Below, piece by piece: positions 19,602 to 29,891 of a stretch of DNA of 39,623 nucleotides. Below the pieces are notes generated by a model that saw only the letters and a program-made list of their open reading frames with translations, had not been told where the DNA came from and ran no database searches. Source of the stretch: Candidatus Heimdallarchaeota archaeon (GTDB lineage Archaea > Asgardarchaeota > Heimdallarchaeia > Heimdallarchaeales > Heimdallarchaeaceae); NCBI GenBank assembly GCA_023270155.1, contig JAGLTB010000041.1:1-39623 (forward strand). The letters are read 5' to 3'. How positions within the stretch are numbered: position 1 is the first letter of the stretch; each line of letters starts with the position of its first letter. The position numbers were made by a program, and so were the translations under genes.

Positions 19602-22600
19602 ATGCATAAATCTTGTTTCTTTCTTCTTATAATATTACTTTTTCCACTTCCTATTACACAATTGATAGTAGAAAATGTAAAAACGCCATCGATAGTTGTT
19701 AATGATTATTCTTATACAATTCAAGTTCAAGATAATGAAGATTCAACCAGTTTTCAACATCAGATAATTCGAATAATATCTGATTCTGATTCAGAACTAT
19801 TAGGTCAGTCAGCAGATCAATCCAATCTTCCATCATTAGCCCCAGCAGTTTACCCAAGTTATTCAAGCATTTCTAGCAACGTTTCCTCTATCCAAAGAGG
19901 AGAAAAGGTTGAAGCAACTGCAACAACTAAATTTGAGTTAATAGGAATGATGCCAGTTGATAGAGGTACTCATTACTGGTATGATTTAGAAGAGGTTTTA
20001 AGCGATTCTGAAGCATTTTCTAATACTATTTCATCCAATCTGCTAGCTATTGAGTTTTCCATTCCTGTAACGATTGGAATGATGGCCTTTGCCTTTAATC
20101 TTTCACAGATATCTTCACTTACTACTAATCAAATTGACTTCTATCTTACTGATAATATTTCAAGCTTTCAATCCGATTATCTTATGAAGTATGAAATTTC
20201 ATTTAATAATTATAATTTTCATAAGGATAACGCTGATTCTCCTCTGTTATTTGCTTTCTGGGATCATCCACTTTCCATTCAAGTGGATAACATTCTAGTA
20301 GCAGATACTAGTTATTATGTTATACTCTCGTCATCAAGTAGTTTTTCTCTTCAATGTTCTAATGACACAACAGGTGCGGATAACAACAGAGTTTATTCAT
20401 ACGAAAGTAGTAATTGGATTGAGCAATCTGGAGTAGATTTTCAATTCAATGTTTATTCAGGTTCATTTCTTACAAGCAGTTCTGTTGATTCCAGTGGTGA
20501 AACATCAACTATGTATGATTCAACAGGCTCTTCTGGTTTGTTTCATCTTTTTACTGCTTCATATTATGATAACAGTGCCCTATATGATTGTTCAGCAAAT
20601 TATGTTAGGATTAGCATATTAGATTCAGGTTATCCAGATTTTCTTATTCTCTCTTCCCCTCCCTCTGCTGAATATTCAGATTACATTGATTTAGTTGCAA
20701 AAGTTGAAAATCTGTTTCATCAACCTCTGCAAGATATCAATGTTAGTTACTATTATTCTAGTGATAATCAATCTTGGAGTTATCTGGATTCCGCACTGAG
20801 TAATCAGAATGGTTTTGCAACTCTACAACATACTATTAATCAACCCTCAGGTTTTGTTTATTTCAAAGCAATTGTCAATCTGATAGCAGCATATTCACAA
20901 ACGGAACAACATAAAGAAGGGATTGTTATCTCTATTCCTAGAGTCAATAGTGTTTATGGAAGTGTTGTAGGTTCTGCTACTTTCTCTGAGTACGTATTGA
21001 ATGCAGAGATTAAAGATAATGACTGGGATCCGTTAGAGGGATTAATCGTTCTGTTCTATATGCAAGGCATATTTGACCCAGTTGTTTCAGCTACAGATGA
21101 AACAGGATGGTCGAAAACTCCAATAGGACTGATAGAATGGGATGCAGGATATCATCCCAATTCATTCTGGATAGTTATTGATTTGGATTCAAACCTCTAT
21201 GATTTCCAAGCTACAACCTATGGGGATATAGATATAGGACCAAATAAAATAACGCTTCAAGCTTCTCAAACCTTCGAAAATCTCTGGAATGAACCAACAA
21301 TCATTGATTTTGGCTTTTCAGATCAGGAAGGAGATTCAATCCCCAATTTGAATTACGAAGCATTAGTTTACAGTGAACAAACAGGGATTAATACTTCTCT
21401 AGGAATTTATCAATCAGATCAAAACGGAAATGACACTATTTCTTTCCCTGCTGATTTTTTTGATCCTGGAAATTATATCTTTTACATAAAAGTCAGTTCA
21501 TATAATTATTATCATTTCGAGCATCCTCTAAATGTAGCAATTCAAAGTGATCAAGCAAAAATTAGTGTAGATTTAACCTCAAATATCACCTATGAATACA
21601 ACTCGAATTTAGAGGTAGTAGTTTATGTTGATGACCATTTAGGAAATCCATTAAGTGGTGTTTCAGTAGTAGTATATGTCTCCCTACCAAATTTCTACGA
21701 TTTCTGGAATGAGATATATACATTTCAAACTAATTCATCTGGTTATGCATCTATAGATTTGAATCTCAAAATGCAAGTTGGAGATCTACTAAATATACTG
21801 ATAACAACAGAAGATTATTACGATAATGGAATTTGTTATTATTCAAGTGCTGAATCGTCAATTATTTATGTTGAGTGCATCAAGGCTTCAAGTTCTTTTC
21901 AAGAATTGAGTGATATAAATTGTACAAATCAGGAGACAGTTACAATTTCAGGAAGATTAATGTCAAATGGAATAGCTATTGCTGGAGAAACTATCACAAT
22001 AACTATTTTAGGCCAGGAATACAATGTAATTACAGATTCTAATGGATATTTTACCTTAGATTATCTTGTTTCTAGTGGTGGAATAATAAATGTTGATTTT
22101 ATTTTTAACAGTTCGACTAATTATTTTGATGCTAATGGCTCTATATCATTAACCAGCTCTCCAGGAGATTTAGCTATCGAAAATTATGACATTCATCAGA
22201 ATACAACAAATCCAGTTGTATTTGAAGCAACATTACAATCAAACTTTGGTACCAATCCAGAAGGGGTTTTGGTTGATTTCTATTGGTATAACGGTGTGAG
22301 TTGGATTCTTATTGACTCTGCTTATACCGATAGCTCTGGATTGGCAACATTAGTCACAACAATCACATTCCCACTAGGTGAGTTTCTATGGAAAGCTGTA
22401 GTTAGCTCTTCTTCTGATTGGTATGGGACAGAAAGCATCAGAAACTTGAAAATAGGTTTTAACACAAATCTTCAGATCTCTTCAGTTTCAGAAATTGAAT
22501 ATCATTCAACTCTTCAAATTATAGTAGAAATTAGGGATGAATACAATAATCCGATACTTGTGGAAATAGCTTTCTATCTAAATGGGAGTTATATTGGATC

Positions 22601-25600
22601 AGCTTTTTCAAATCTTTCAGGAATAGCGATTTTTGAATATCTTATTGACTTCTCTCCTGGAAACTACAATCTTACAGCTGAGATGATACAAACAGGAATG
22701 TACCTAACTAGTTCAGACAGCAGTCCACTAAAAATAATTAAGACAAACAGCGTTATTTCAAGTTCAGATATATTCATTTACTATAATCAAACAGCTTCAA
22801 TAGCTGTTTATCTGTATTCTACATCAGGAGGTATAGCTTCAGAATATGTTACATTGAACATATCAGGAATCATAGAATTACAACTTCTTACAAACTCCTC
22901 AGGATGGGCAGAATGGCAAATACCGTCAATATCACCAGGAGTTTACAACGTCTATATTAGTTTCGAGGGGAATAATTTCTTCTTTGAAACAGAGCTCACA
23001 ATTACTTTAGATATCGATAAGATGTCTACAGAGATTACTCTGAATGCTCAAAATCAGTACTATGACTCAACTTACCAAATAGATGGTTATCTTCAGGATC
23101 AGTTCTTTCAACCAATAGCTGGAGAAGCTATAATCCTATACATCAATGGTAGTGAATTTCAAACTACAAATACTGACATATATGGTCATTATGAATTTTC
23201 TATCTCTCTTGAACCAGGAGTATATTTGATAGACATTGTATTCAGCGGAAACGATAATTATTTCGCATCAAGCTCAGAAAAAACTGTTTACATCTGGCAG
23301 TTAATTACTTCAATCCAAGGCACAGTTTCATGGGAAAATCTTACACTAACACTTGAAGCCATACTGGAGGATGGAAGTGGAAATCCTATAGTTGGTGAAA
23401 GTATACTCTTCTTTCTAAATGGAACTTTGGTAGGACAGAATATTACAGATGTAACAGGATTAGCTATACTAGTATTAGAAGATCAAATCCCTGGAATTTA
23501 TGAGATAGAGATTTTCTTTGCAGGAACTTCAATATATGAACAATCACAACAAATCATAGTTCTTCAGCAAGAAAAACTCCAAACTGAAGTTAGTGTTTAT
23601 GTTGGAGAAGGGATATATGCAACAACTAATACTTGGATTTTAGTACATCTTACATCAGCTGGCATTCCTCTTTCAAATAAGGATGTTCGAATATTGATCG
23701 ATGGAGTAGAATATTTCAGTTTGACCAACAGCTCTGGTTATGCACAGGTCTTTCTGGGCATATTATCTGATGCAAAGGACTATGATTTAGAAGTTATTTT
23801 TGATGGAGATGTTCTTTATTCTTCAGTTAATTACATAGCAATTTTTACGATAATGAAAGCTGAGTCATCAATCATTCTAGATTTCTCTTATGAAAATTAT
23901 CTACCTAAGCTAGATGGAAGTTTAAATGGACAAACTATGATGAGTGGAGAATATATCCATATATTCGTAAATGGAACAGAATATTTCATCCTTACGACTG
24001 ATTTTGAAGGTAAATTCTTAACTTCCCTTGATTTGGAAGCAGGAATCTATGAGATAACAGCTAGTTATTTTGGGAACTCTAACTATCTGGCTACAAATAA
24101 AATAGTAATTATTGAGATAGCAAAAACACCTACACAAATCGTGTCTTCAGCTTTCTTTAATCAAACTTATGGAATTGAGTATTCTTTCGAAATACAACTT
24201 TTTGATGCACTAAACAATCCATTAAAAGCAAATATTATCATCTCATTAGATGGAAATTATTATGCTACAATAACAACTGATGCTTTAGGATATGCAATAG
24301 TCATTCTTTCGGATTTAATATCTGAGGGAGCACATAGTCTCACTCTGGAATATCAAGGAAATTCTGTTTACTACCAAACATCTCTGAACATTGTATTCTA
24401 TACAAAATTCCTGATCGAAATAGAAGATATTCAGATGAATCCAGAATCCTTTGGAATTGTTGGTTCTCTTGAGGGAAGGATAAACACCTATGGAGGAACC
24501 TTGAATCAATTAGCATTTATTATTACTTTAGATGGAATTGATTATTTAATTGAAACAAATAGCACAGGACACTTTTCTTTTATTATAGACAAGTATCTCG
24601 ATGCAGGCACCTATTCCATTGCGTTTAGAGTTTATGAAACCATGAAAATTTTCTATTTTGAAACATCCTATATTATTGTAAAAGAAACTGGAGAATATAG
24701 TATTTCTCTAGATAGTCATCAGAGTATTTACAATCAAGCTGAAAATGTCTATGGAAGTGTTACATTTCTTGGCTCTCTACAAAATAACATAGATGTTGAG
24801 ATCTTCATTGATGGGATTTTCATAGGAATCATATCAACCAATTCTTTGGGTGAATTTACTATTCTATATTCCTGGTTGGATCTAACACCCGGTAGCTATA
24901 ATCTTACATTGATGGTAGTTTCAAATGATTCCAACCTAAAGGATACTTCTAAGGTATTCATGTTCGAAATAGGTAAGGATTCTGTCACACTACTAATTGA
25001 TTATGAAAATAATGTTGTTGAAAGCGACATGACTATCAGTATCTTTTTCCTAGATACTAATAACAATCTAATTCCTATGTTTTCCTTTACAATCAATATT
25101 GACGGTTTAATTATGAACGGAATCACAGATATCAATGGTTATGCAACATTAAGATTCAGATTGAATCAAGCTGGTTCTCTTCAGTTGATACTCTCAGCAG
25201 AAGAATCTGCATATTACCATGAATTCACTGATGCGGTTGTAATCAATGTTGAGAAATGTGATTCAAAGTTTGAAATAGAGAATAATACAGTTGCATATAA
25301 TAACTCAACAGGTTTAGCAATTTATCTCTATTCAATGAATAATAATCCTTTGAGTAACATGCCAATTTTTGTGGATTTCAACAATCAAACTTTAAGTAGA
25401 TATACAGATAGTGAAGGAAGAATAGTTCTTGATATTTCTGACATTACGACTGGATTTTACACATTAAAAATACTATTCAGTGGATCAGTAAACTACAATA
25501 GCTTAGAAATAGAGTATACAATCGAAATTGTTCCTCAACTGACATTTATCGAAATTATCGAAGAGGACCATGAAGTTCGAATCTATCTCTATGATAGCGA

Positions 25601-25940
25601 GAACAGGACCTTACCTTATAGAGAGATTGAAATCCATTATGTAAGTGAAAACGGAACTAATATTTTTTGGAAGGGATTTAGAACAAATTCTAAAGGTTAT
25701 ATATCGGTCGATTTAGATTCAAAAGATTTACCAGAAAAAGTAAACAAACTTCAATTAATATTCAATGGAGAAACTTTGTATAAGAATAGTTGGATTTTAG
25801 TAGACATTTCGAAACTAGTGGAATTTGGAAGAGGTGTTCTTGCTAATATGACTTGGCAAGCATTATTAGGAATTGCAAGTGTTTTGGGGCTAGTATCTTT
25901 CCTAGTAATCAGAAGAAGAAAGAAGATAAAACCACTCTAA
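19602..25940 (+). CDS. Giant (2112 aa) secreted Ig-like repeat surface protein with C-terminal TM anchor
   Basis: Signal peptide; many ~90-aa repeats with 'NPLxG..V.(I/V)..NG...TN.SGYA' pattern; C-term 'LLGIASVLGLVSFLVIRRRKK'; SD-like AGGGGAG before ATG. Confidence 0.85.
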   Translation: MHKSCFFLLIILLFPLPITQLIVENVKTPSIVVNDYSYTIQVQDNEDSTSFQHQIIRIISDSDSELLGQSADQSNLPSLAPAVYPSYSSISSNVSSIQRGEKVEATATTKFELIGMMPVDRGTHYWYDLEEVLSDSEAFSNTISSNLLAIEFSIPVTIGMMAFAFNLSQISSLTTNQIDFYLTDNISSFQSDYLMKYEISFNNYNFHKDNADSPLLFAFWDHPLSIQVDNILVADTSYYVILSSSSSFSLQCSNDTTGADNNRVYSYESSNWIEQSGVDFQFNVYSGSFLTSSSVDSSGETSTMYDSTGSSGLFHLFTASYYDNSALYDCSANYVRISILDSGYPDFLILSSPPSAEYSDYIDLVAKVENLFHQPLQDINVSYYYSSDNQSWSYLDSALSNQNGFATLQHTINQPSGFVYFKAIVNLIAAYSQTEQHKEGIVISIPRVNSVYGSVVGSATFSEYVLNAEIKDNDWDPLEGLIVLFYMQGIFDPVVSATDETGWSKTPIGLIEWDAGYHPNSFWIVIDLDSNLYDFQATTYGDIDIGPNKITLQASQTFENLWNEPTIIDFGFSDQEGDSIPNLNYEALVYSEQTGINTSLGIYQSDQNGNDTISFPADFFDPGNYIFYIKVSSYNYYHFEHPLNVAIQSDQAKISVDLTSNITYEYNSNLEVVVYVDDHLGNPLSGVSVVVYVSLPNFYDFWNEIYTFQTNSSGYASIDLNLKMQVGDLLNILITTEDYYDNGICYYSSAESSIIYVECIKASSSFQELSDINCTNQETVTISGRLMSNGIAIAGETITITILGQEYNVITDSNGYFTLDYLVSSGGIINVDFIFNSSTNYFDANGSISLTSSPGDLAIENYDIHQNTTNPVVFEATLQSNFGTNPEGVLVDFYWYNGVSWILIDSAYTDSSGLATLVTTITFPLGEFLWKAVVSSSSDWYGTESIRNLKIGFNTNLQISSVSEIEYHSTLQIIVEIRDEYNNPILVEIAFYLNGSYIGSAFSNLSGIAIFEYLIDFSPGNYNLTAEMIQTGMYLTSSDSSPLKIIKTNSVISSSDIFIYYNQTASIAVYLYSTSGGIASEYVTLNISGIIELQLLTNSSGWAEWQIPSISPGVYNVYISFEGNNFFFETELTITLDIDKMSTEITLNAQNQYYDSTYQIDGYLQDQFFQPIAGEAIILYINGSEFQTTNTDIYGHYEFSISLEPGVYLIDIVFSGNDNYFASSSEKTVYIWQLITSIQGTVSWENLTLTLEAILEDGSGNPIVGESILFFLNGTLVGQNITDVTGLAILVLEDQIPGIYEIEIFFAGTSIYEQSQQIIVLQQEKLQTEVSVYVGEGIYATTNTWILVHLTSAGIPLSNKDVRILIDGVEYFSLTNSSGYAQVFLGILSDAKDYDLEVIFDGDVLYSSVNYIAIFTIMKAESSIILDFSYENYLPKLDGSLNGQTMMSGEYIHIFVNGTEYFILTTDFEGKFLTSLDLEAGIYEITASYFGNSNYLATNKIVIIEIAKTPTQIVSSAFFNQTYGIEYSFEIQLFDALNNPLKANIIISLDGNYYATITTDALGYAIVILSDLISEGAHSLTLEYQGNSVYYQTSLNIVFYTKFLIEIEDIQMNPESFGIVGSLEGRINTYGGTLNQLAFIITLDGIDYLIETNSTGHFSFIIDKYLDAGTYSIAFRVYETMKIFYFETSYIIVKETGEYSISLDSHQSIYNQAENVYGSVTFLGSLQNNIDVEIFIDGIFIGIISTNSLGEFTILYSWLDLTPGSYNLTLMVVSNDSNLKDTSKVFMFEIGKDSVTLLIDYENNVVESDMTISIFFLDTNNNLIPMFSFTINIDGLIMNGITDINGYATLRFRLNQAGSLQLILSAEESAYYHEFTDAVVINVEKCDSKFEIENNTVAYNNSTGLAIYLYSMNNNPLSNMPIFVDFNNQTLSRYTDSEGRIVLDISDITTGFYTLKILFSGSVNYNSLEIEYTIEIVPQLTFIEIIEEDHEVRIYLYDSENRTLPYREIEIHYVSENGTNIFWKGFRTNSKGYISVDLDSKDLPEKVNKLQLIFNGETLYKNSWILVDISKLVEFGRGVLANMTWQALLGIASVLGLVSFLVIRRRKKIKPL

Positions 25941-26006
25941 AATCAAGCATAAACTTTTTATTAATCGAATCATAAATTGATATAGCATATTTCTGTGGGA
26001 TTAAAT

Positions 26007-26162
26007 ATGAGTGAAGAAGAAGAACAAGAGAAGAAAAGATTACCAGATGATGTTACAAAAGAGCTTCTGCAAAAAGCGGAGGACAAAATGTCTGATGTGA
26101 GTGAAGTTGCAGAAAAATTAGAAGGAAAGATTCCTACTAAACCCAAAGAAGAGGAAGAGTAG
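26007..26162 (+). CDS. Small acidic protein (51 aa)
   Basis: MSEEEEQEKKRLPDDVTKELLQKAEDKMSDVSEVAEKLEGKIPTKPKEEEE; not in the ORF track, which lists only the antisense ORF. Confidence 0.5.
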   Translation: MSEEEEQEKKRLPDDVTKELLQKAEDKMSDVSEVAEKLEGKIPTKPKEEEE

Positions 26163-26289
26163 AAATACAATTACTTCCTCTAGTCTTATTTTATGTTATT
26201 TTTTTATAAATTTAGATTTGAATTTTTTAACGGTTTTTCAAAGCTGAATAGAGAGATTTAATAAATGAGTAATTTGGTTTTATTTGAAG

Positions 26290-27483
26290 ATGATTCCAGA
26301 TACGAGCTTTACAGATATGATAACTGCAAACAAAGCTGTTGCTATTGCTGTAGTAAGAGCAAAGCCCAAAGTGATTGCAGCATATCCCATATGTCCTCAA
26401 ACTGAAATAGTAGAGTATGTTGCAGAATTCGTTTCACAAGGTGATCTTAATGCGGAATATGTCAGAGTTGAAAGCGAAAATAGTGCTATAACTATTGTAG
26501 CAGCTGCTGAAGGAACTGGTGTGAGAACATTCACTGCTACAGCTTCACAAGGACTAGCTAACATGCATGAAGTTGTTGCTGCAGCAGGTGGAATGCGTTT
26601 ACCAATTGTCATGTTCGTCGCTAACCGTACGCTTATGTCTCCGGGCGGAATCTGGCCAGAGTATAGTGATTCAATGCCTGAAAGAGATTCTTGTTGGATG
26701 CAAGTTTATGTTCAAAATAATCAAGAAGCATTCGATATGATAATTCAGGCTTACAAGATCGCTGAAGATTCTAGAATACTTCTCCCAATTATGATATGTG
26801 GAGATGGTTACACTCTAACTCATACAACAGATACTGTTGATATTCCAAGCGAAAAAGAGGTTGATGAATTTCTCCCTCCATATGTAGCTAAACATGCTTT
26901 TCTGGATATAGAAAATCCAATTGCCCAAGGCGTAATTGTTCCTCCTTCATACCATATGGAGGCGAAATGGCAAATGCATCAAGCTATGAAAAAAGCCAAG
27001 GAAGTTATCAAAGAAGTGAATGATGATTTTGCATCAAAATTTGGTCGAGATTATGGAGGTTTAATCAGACAATATAAAATGGAAGATGCTGAATATGCAT
27101 TAGTTGTAACAGGTTCAACATCTAGTACAGCTAGAGTTGTTGTTGATGAGTTAAGATCAAAAGGAGAGAAAGTAGGTTTAGTTATTCTTAGATTTTTCAG
27201 ACCATTCCCTGTAACTGAAATTCAAGAAGCTTTGAAAGATATAAAGTCTGCAGGAATCTTCGACCGAAGTATCTCATACGGTTCTACTGGACAATGTTTC
27301 ATAGAAGTAAGAAACGCACTGTATGGAACTAGTACTCCATTAATTAATTTGATTGCGGGTTTAGGTGGTAGAGATATTACAGAGAAGGATATCTCCTTTA
27401 TGTTTGATAAAATTAAAGAGAATGAAACAGTCAAGGTAAAAGAACCGGTTATCTTCGTAAATACTAGGGGAGTTACTGTATGA
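26290..27483 (+). CDS. porA: 2-oxoacid (pyruvate):ferredoxin oxidoreductase alpha subunit
   Basis: 'EYVAEFVSQGDLNAEYVRVESENSAITIVAAAEGTGVRTFTATASQGLANMHEVV'; in-frame ATG 26290. Confidence 0.9.
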   Translation: MIPDTSFTDMITANKAVAIAVVRAKPKVIAAYPICPQTEIVEYVAEFVSQGDLNAEYVRVESENSAITIVAAAEGTGVRTFTATASQGLANMHEVVAAAGGMRLPIVMFVANRTLMSPGGIWPEYSDSMPERDSCWMQVYVQNNQEAFDMIIQAYKIAEDSRILLPIMICGDGYTLTHTTDTVDIPSEKEVDEFLPPYVAKHAFLDIENPIAQGVIVPPSYHMEAKWQMHQAMKKAKEVIKEVNDDFASKFGRDYGGLIRQYKMEDAEYALVVTGSTSSTARVVVDELRSKGEKVGLVILRFFRPFPVTEIQEALKDIKSAGIFDRSISYGSTGQCFIEVRNALYGTSTPLINLIAGLGGRDITEKDISFMFDKIKENETVKVKEPVIFVNTRGVTV

Positions 27484-28358
27484 GATTAAAGGATTTACCT
27501 CATAAAAGCCATTTTACAGAAGGAGATCGAGCTTGTGCTGGTTGTATGGGATCAAATATAGCTATTAATGTTATGAGGATTCTTGGAAAAAGAACTATTG
27601 TTAGTGTCCCTCCTTCATGTATGAGTGTTTTTGGTGGAACCTTCCCAAATATCAACTGGGATGTTCCTTATTTCCACATGCAGTTTGCAAATACTGCTTC
27701 AACCATAACTGGTATTGCTCGAGCATTGAAAGCTCAAGGAAAGGAGGATATAGTAGTACTAGGTATGGCAGGGGATGGAGCAACAGCAGACATGGGATTA
27801 GCTTCTTTATCAGGAGCAGCTCACAGAGATGAGGATATACTCTATATCTGCTATAATAACGAGGCATACGAAAATACAGGAATTCAAGCTTCTGGTGTTT
27901 CTCCTATTGGTGTCTGGTCTTCAACTACTCCAAAAGGCAATCAATATGCACCAAAAGATATTCCTAGAATCCTAATCGCACATGATGTAACTTATTGTGC
28001 AACTGCGTCTACTTCTCATATTCAAGATTTTATAAACAAAGTCGAGAAAGCAAAGAATCTCAGAGGTTTCAGGTATATTGAAGTTTTATCAGCTTGTACC
28101 CCAGGTTGGAAAATTGATTCTCATCTTGGTCCTGATTTGGTGAAGGAAGCTGTTGAAAGTGGATATTGGTTGTTAATAGAATATGAGAACAGAATTCTAA
28201 AAATGAATGTTCAACCCAAATTTACTGGTTTGAAAGAGTTTCTTTCCAAACAAGGAAGATTCAAAGATATTACTGATGAACAGACAGAGAATTTGAGAAA
28301 ACAGATTGAGAGAAAATATCGTATCTATAAAAATATGGAAAATAACAACCACCTATAA
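27480..28358 (+). CDS. porB: 2-oxoacid (pyruvate):ferredoxin oxidoreductase beta subunit
   Basis: 'GDRACAGCMGSNIAINV', TPP-binding 'GMAGDGATADMGLASLSGAAHRDEDILYICYNNEAYENTGIQ'; ATGA overlap with porA. Confidence 0.92.
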   Translation: MRLKDLPHKSHFTEGDRACAGCMGSNIAINVMRILGKRTIVSVPPSCMSVFGGTFPNINWDVPYFHMQFANTASTITGIARALKAQGKEDIVVLGMAGDGATADMGLASLSGAAHRDEDILYICYNNEAYENTGIQASGVSPIGVWSSTTPKGNQYAPKDIPRILIAHDVTYCATASTSHIQDFINKVEKAKNLRGFRYIEVLSACTPGWKIDSHLGPDLVKEAVESGYWLLIEYENRILKMNVQPKFTGLKEFLSKQGRFKDITDEQTENLRKQIERKYRIYKNMENNNHL

Positions 28359-28396
28359 TTTCAGGTTTTTTTCTTTCTAATTCCTCCCTTGCATAT

Positions 28397-28440
28397 CCAA
28401 TAAGATTTAAATATCTGGAAGCGAAATTTAATCCACTATG
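28397..28440 (+). repeat. Promoter-region repeat, copy 1
   Basis: CCAATAAGATTTAAATATCTGGAAGCGAAATTTAATCCACTATG; 39/44 identical to 28994-29037. Confidence 0.8.
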
Positions 28441-28893
28441 GCAAGCTTAAAAGTTTGGACAAGTGGCGTAGGAATAATAGCCATGCTTATGTATGTAGCT
28501 GGTGCAGTAGGAGGATTCTTCAGTGGTTTCTTCTTCTGGTTACCTCTATATCAGGCATATGCAGAAACAATATTCTTGATACTAATGATTGCAATGTTCG
28601 CGGTAGCTGGATTTTGCTTGATTGCTCTCGTAATTTCGCTTTTTGGACTTCCAAAAGCATTATGGATTATCTTTGCATTTCTTTCACTCGCATGTGTTGT
28701 AACAGTAGCTTTACTAATGTTTCTGTTAACTGATTTAGCAACAGCTTTGGGCATCTCTGGATTTGTATACTTCGATCTAGGTTGGTACAATTTGAGTCCT
28801 GAAGCAATGTGGGATTTCATTGGTTTCTGGCTAGCTGCTGGTGGATCATTCTTAGCACTCGTATTCGGATTCTTTATACCAAAGAAAATCTGA
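28438..28893 (+). CDS. Four-TM membrane protein, tandem paralogue 1
   Basis: 'GAVGGFFSGFFFWLPLYQ', 'MWDFIGFWLAAGGSFLALVFGFFIPKKI'; paralogous to next gene. Confidence 0.8.
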   Translation: MASLKVWTSGVGIIAMLMYVAGAVGGFFSGFFFWLPLYQAYAETIFLILMIAMFAVAGFCLIALVISLFGLPKALWIIFAFLSLACVVTVALLMFLLTDLATALGISGFVYFDLGWYNLSPEAMWDFIGFWLAAGGSFLALVFGFFIPKKI

Positions 28894-28993
28894 GAAAGCA
28901 AATTGAAAAAATATATCTCATCTACTAAAATATGGGAATTGAAAACCATTTGATATAGTATATTTTTTTTGCAAAAATTTCTCTCTTGCTGCT

Positions 28994-29037
28994 CCAACAA
29001 GATTTAAATATCTGAAACCGAAATTTTATCTACTATG
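28994..29037 (+). repeat. Promoter-region repeat, copy 2
   Basis: CCAACAAGATTTAAATATCTGAAACCGAAATTTTATCTACTATG. Confidence 0.8.
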
Positions 29038-29457
29038 GCTAGTGCTAAAATCTTTACTTCAGGTCTAGGTTTAATATCTCTGCTATTTTATTTAGCAGGA
29101 GCTGTCGGTGGTTTCCTAGATGGATACTTCTTCTGGTTACCTCTTTATCAATTAACAGGAGAGACTATGCATCTTATCGCTATGATACTACTATTTGCTG
29201 TTGCAGGACTATGCGTTATTGCTTTAATAATAGCCGTTTTCGGCATTCCAAAAGTAATGTGGATAATCTTAGCATTCCTGTCCCTTGCATGCGTAGTAGT
29301 TCCAATGCTTATCTCCGTAATTCAAGGAGATCCATTTCTATACTTTGATCTCGCATGGTATAATCTATTTATGTGGGATTTCATAGGCTTCTGGTTAGCA
29401 GCTGGTGGTTCATTCTTAGCTTTTGTATTTGGATTCTTCGTACCAAAGAAGATTTAA
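29035..29457 (+). CDS. Four-TM membrane protein, tandem paralogue 2
   Basis: 'GAVGGFLDGYFFWLPLYQ', 'MWDFIGFWLAAGGSFLAFVFGFFVPKKI'. Confidence 0.8.
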   Translation: MASAKIFTSGLGLISLLFYLAGAVGGFLDGYFFWLPLYQLTGETMHLIAMILLFAVAGLCVIALIIAVFGIPKVMWIILAFLSLACVVVPMLISVIQGDPFLYFDLAWYNLFMWDFIGFWLAAGGSFLAFVFGFFVPKKI

Positions 29458-29664
29458 TTACAAAAAAAGAAAATCTACGACCAATTAAAACAAAACAGAT
29501 AAAATTCGAGGAGACGGATAACAATCCCACACTCCATTATTTTTTCACATCTTTATGTTTACAGCGTTATGTTTTCACATATACATTTCTCCAAATTCCG
29601 ACAAAATATTGCATATTGGCCTTTCTCTCAAAGTTTAAATATAACTATTAACACACTTAAATCT

Positions 29665-29688
29665 GATAACTTAAAACAAAGTGTTATC
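29665..29688 (+). promoter_or_regulatory. 5' leader inverted repeat of histone gene 1
   Basis: GATAAC-N12-GTTATC ending 2 nt before ATG 29691. Confidence 0.65.
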
Positions 29689-29690
29689 TA

Positions 29691-29891
29691 ATGTCCAAGA
29701 AAAAGAAGGAGAATGTTGAGATGTTAATCGTCAAAGCTAAACTTAAGGAATATATCAAAAGTCTAGGAGAGTTCAATGTTTCCGCTGATTTCTATGAAGA
29801 ATTTAACAAGAAAGTTGCAAAACTAGCTAAACTTGCTGCTGGTAGAACTAAAGCTAATGGCAGAAAAACAGTTGCAGCTAAAGATGTATAA
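29691..29891 (+). CDS. Short histone-fold protein (66 aa)
   Basis: 'VKAKLKEYIKSLGEFNVSADFYEEFNKKVAKLAKLAAGRTKANGRKTVAAKDV' matches the prokaryotic single-histone-fold pattern ending NGRKTV.A.D. Confidence 0.75.
   Translation: MSKKKKENVEMLIVKAKLKEYIKSLGEFNVSADFYEEFNKKVAKLAKLAAGRTKANGRKTVAAKDV

Noticed and set aside
19602-25940. Possible CRISPR or DNA tandem repeat in the long ORF
   Set aside because: Repeats are at the protein level and strongly diverged in DNA; no regular direct repeat/spacer pattern.
25970-26170. Minus-strand 66-aa ORF
   Set aside because: Ser/Phe-rich antisense shadow of the more plausible plus-strand 51-aa acidic ORF.
28551-29000. Minus-strand 149-aa ORF opposite the 4-TM gene
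   Set aside because: Antisense to a paralogue-supported membrane protein; composition typical of a shadow ORF.
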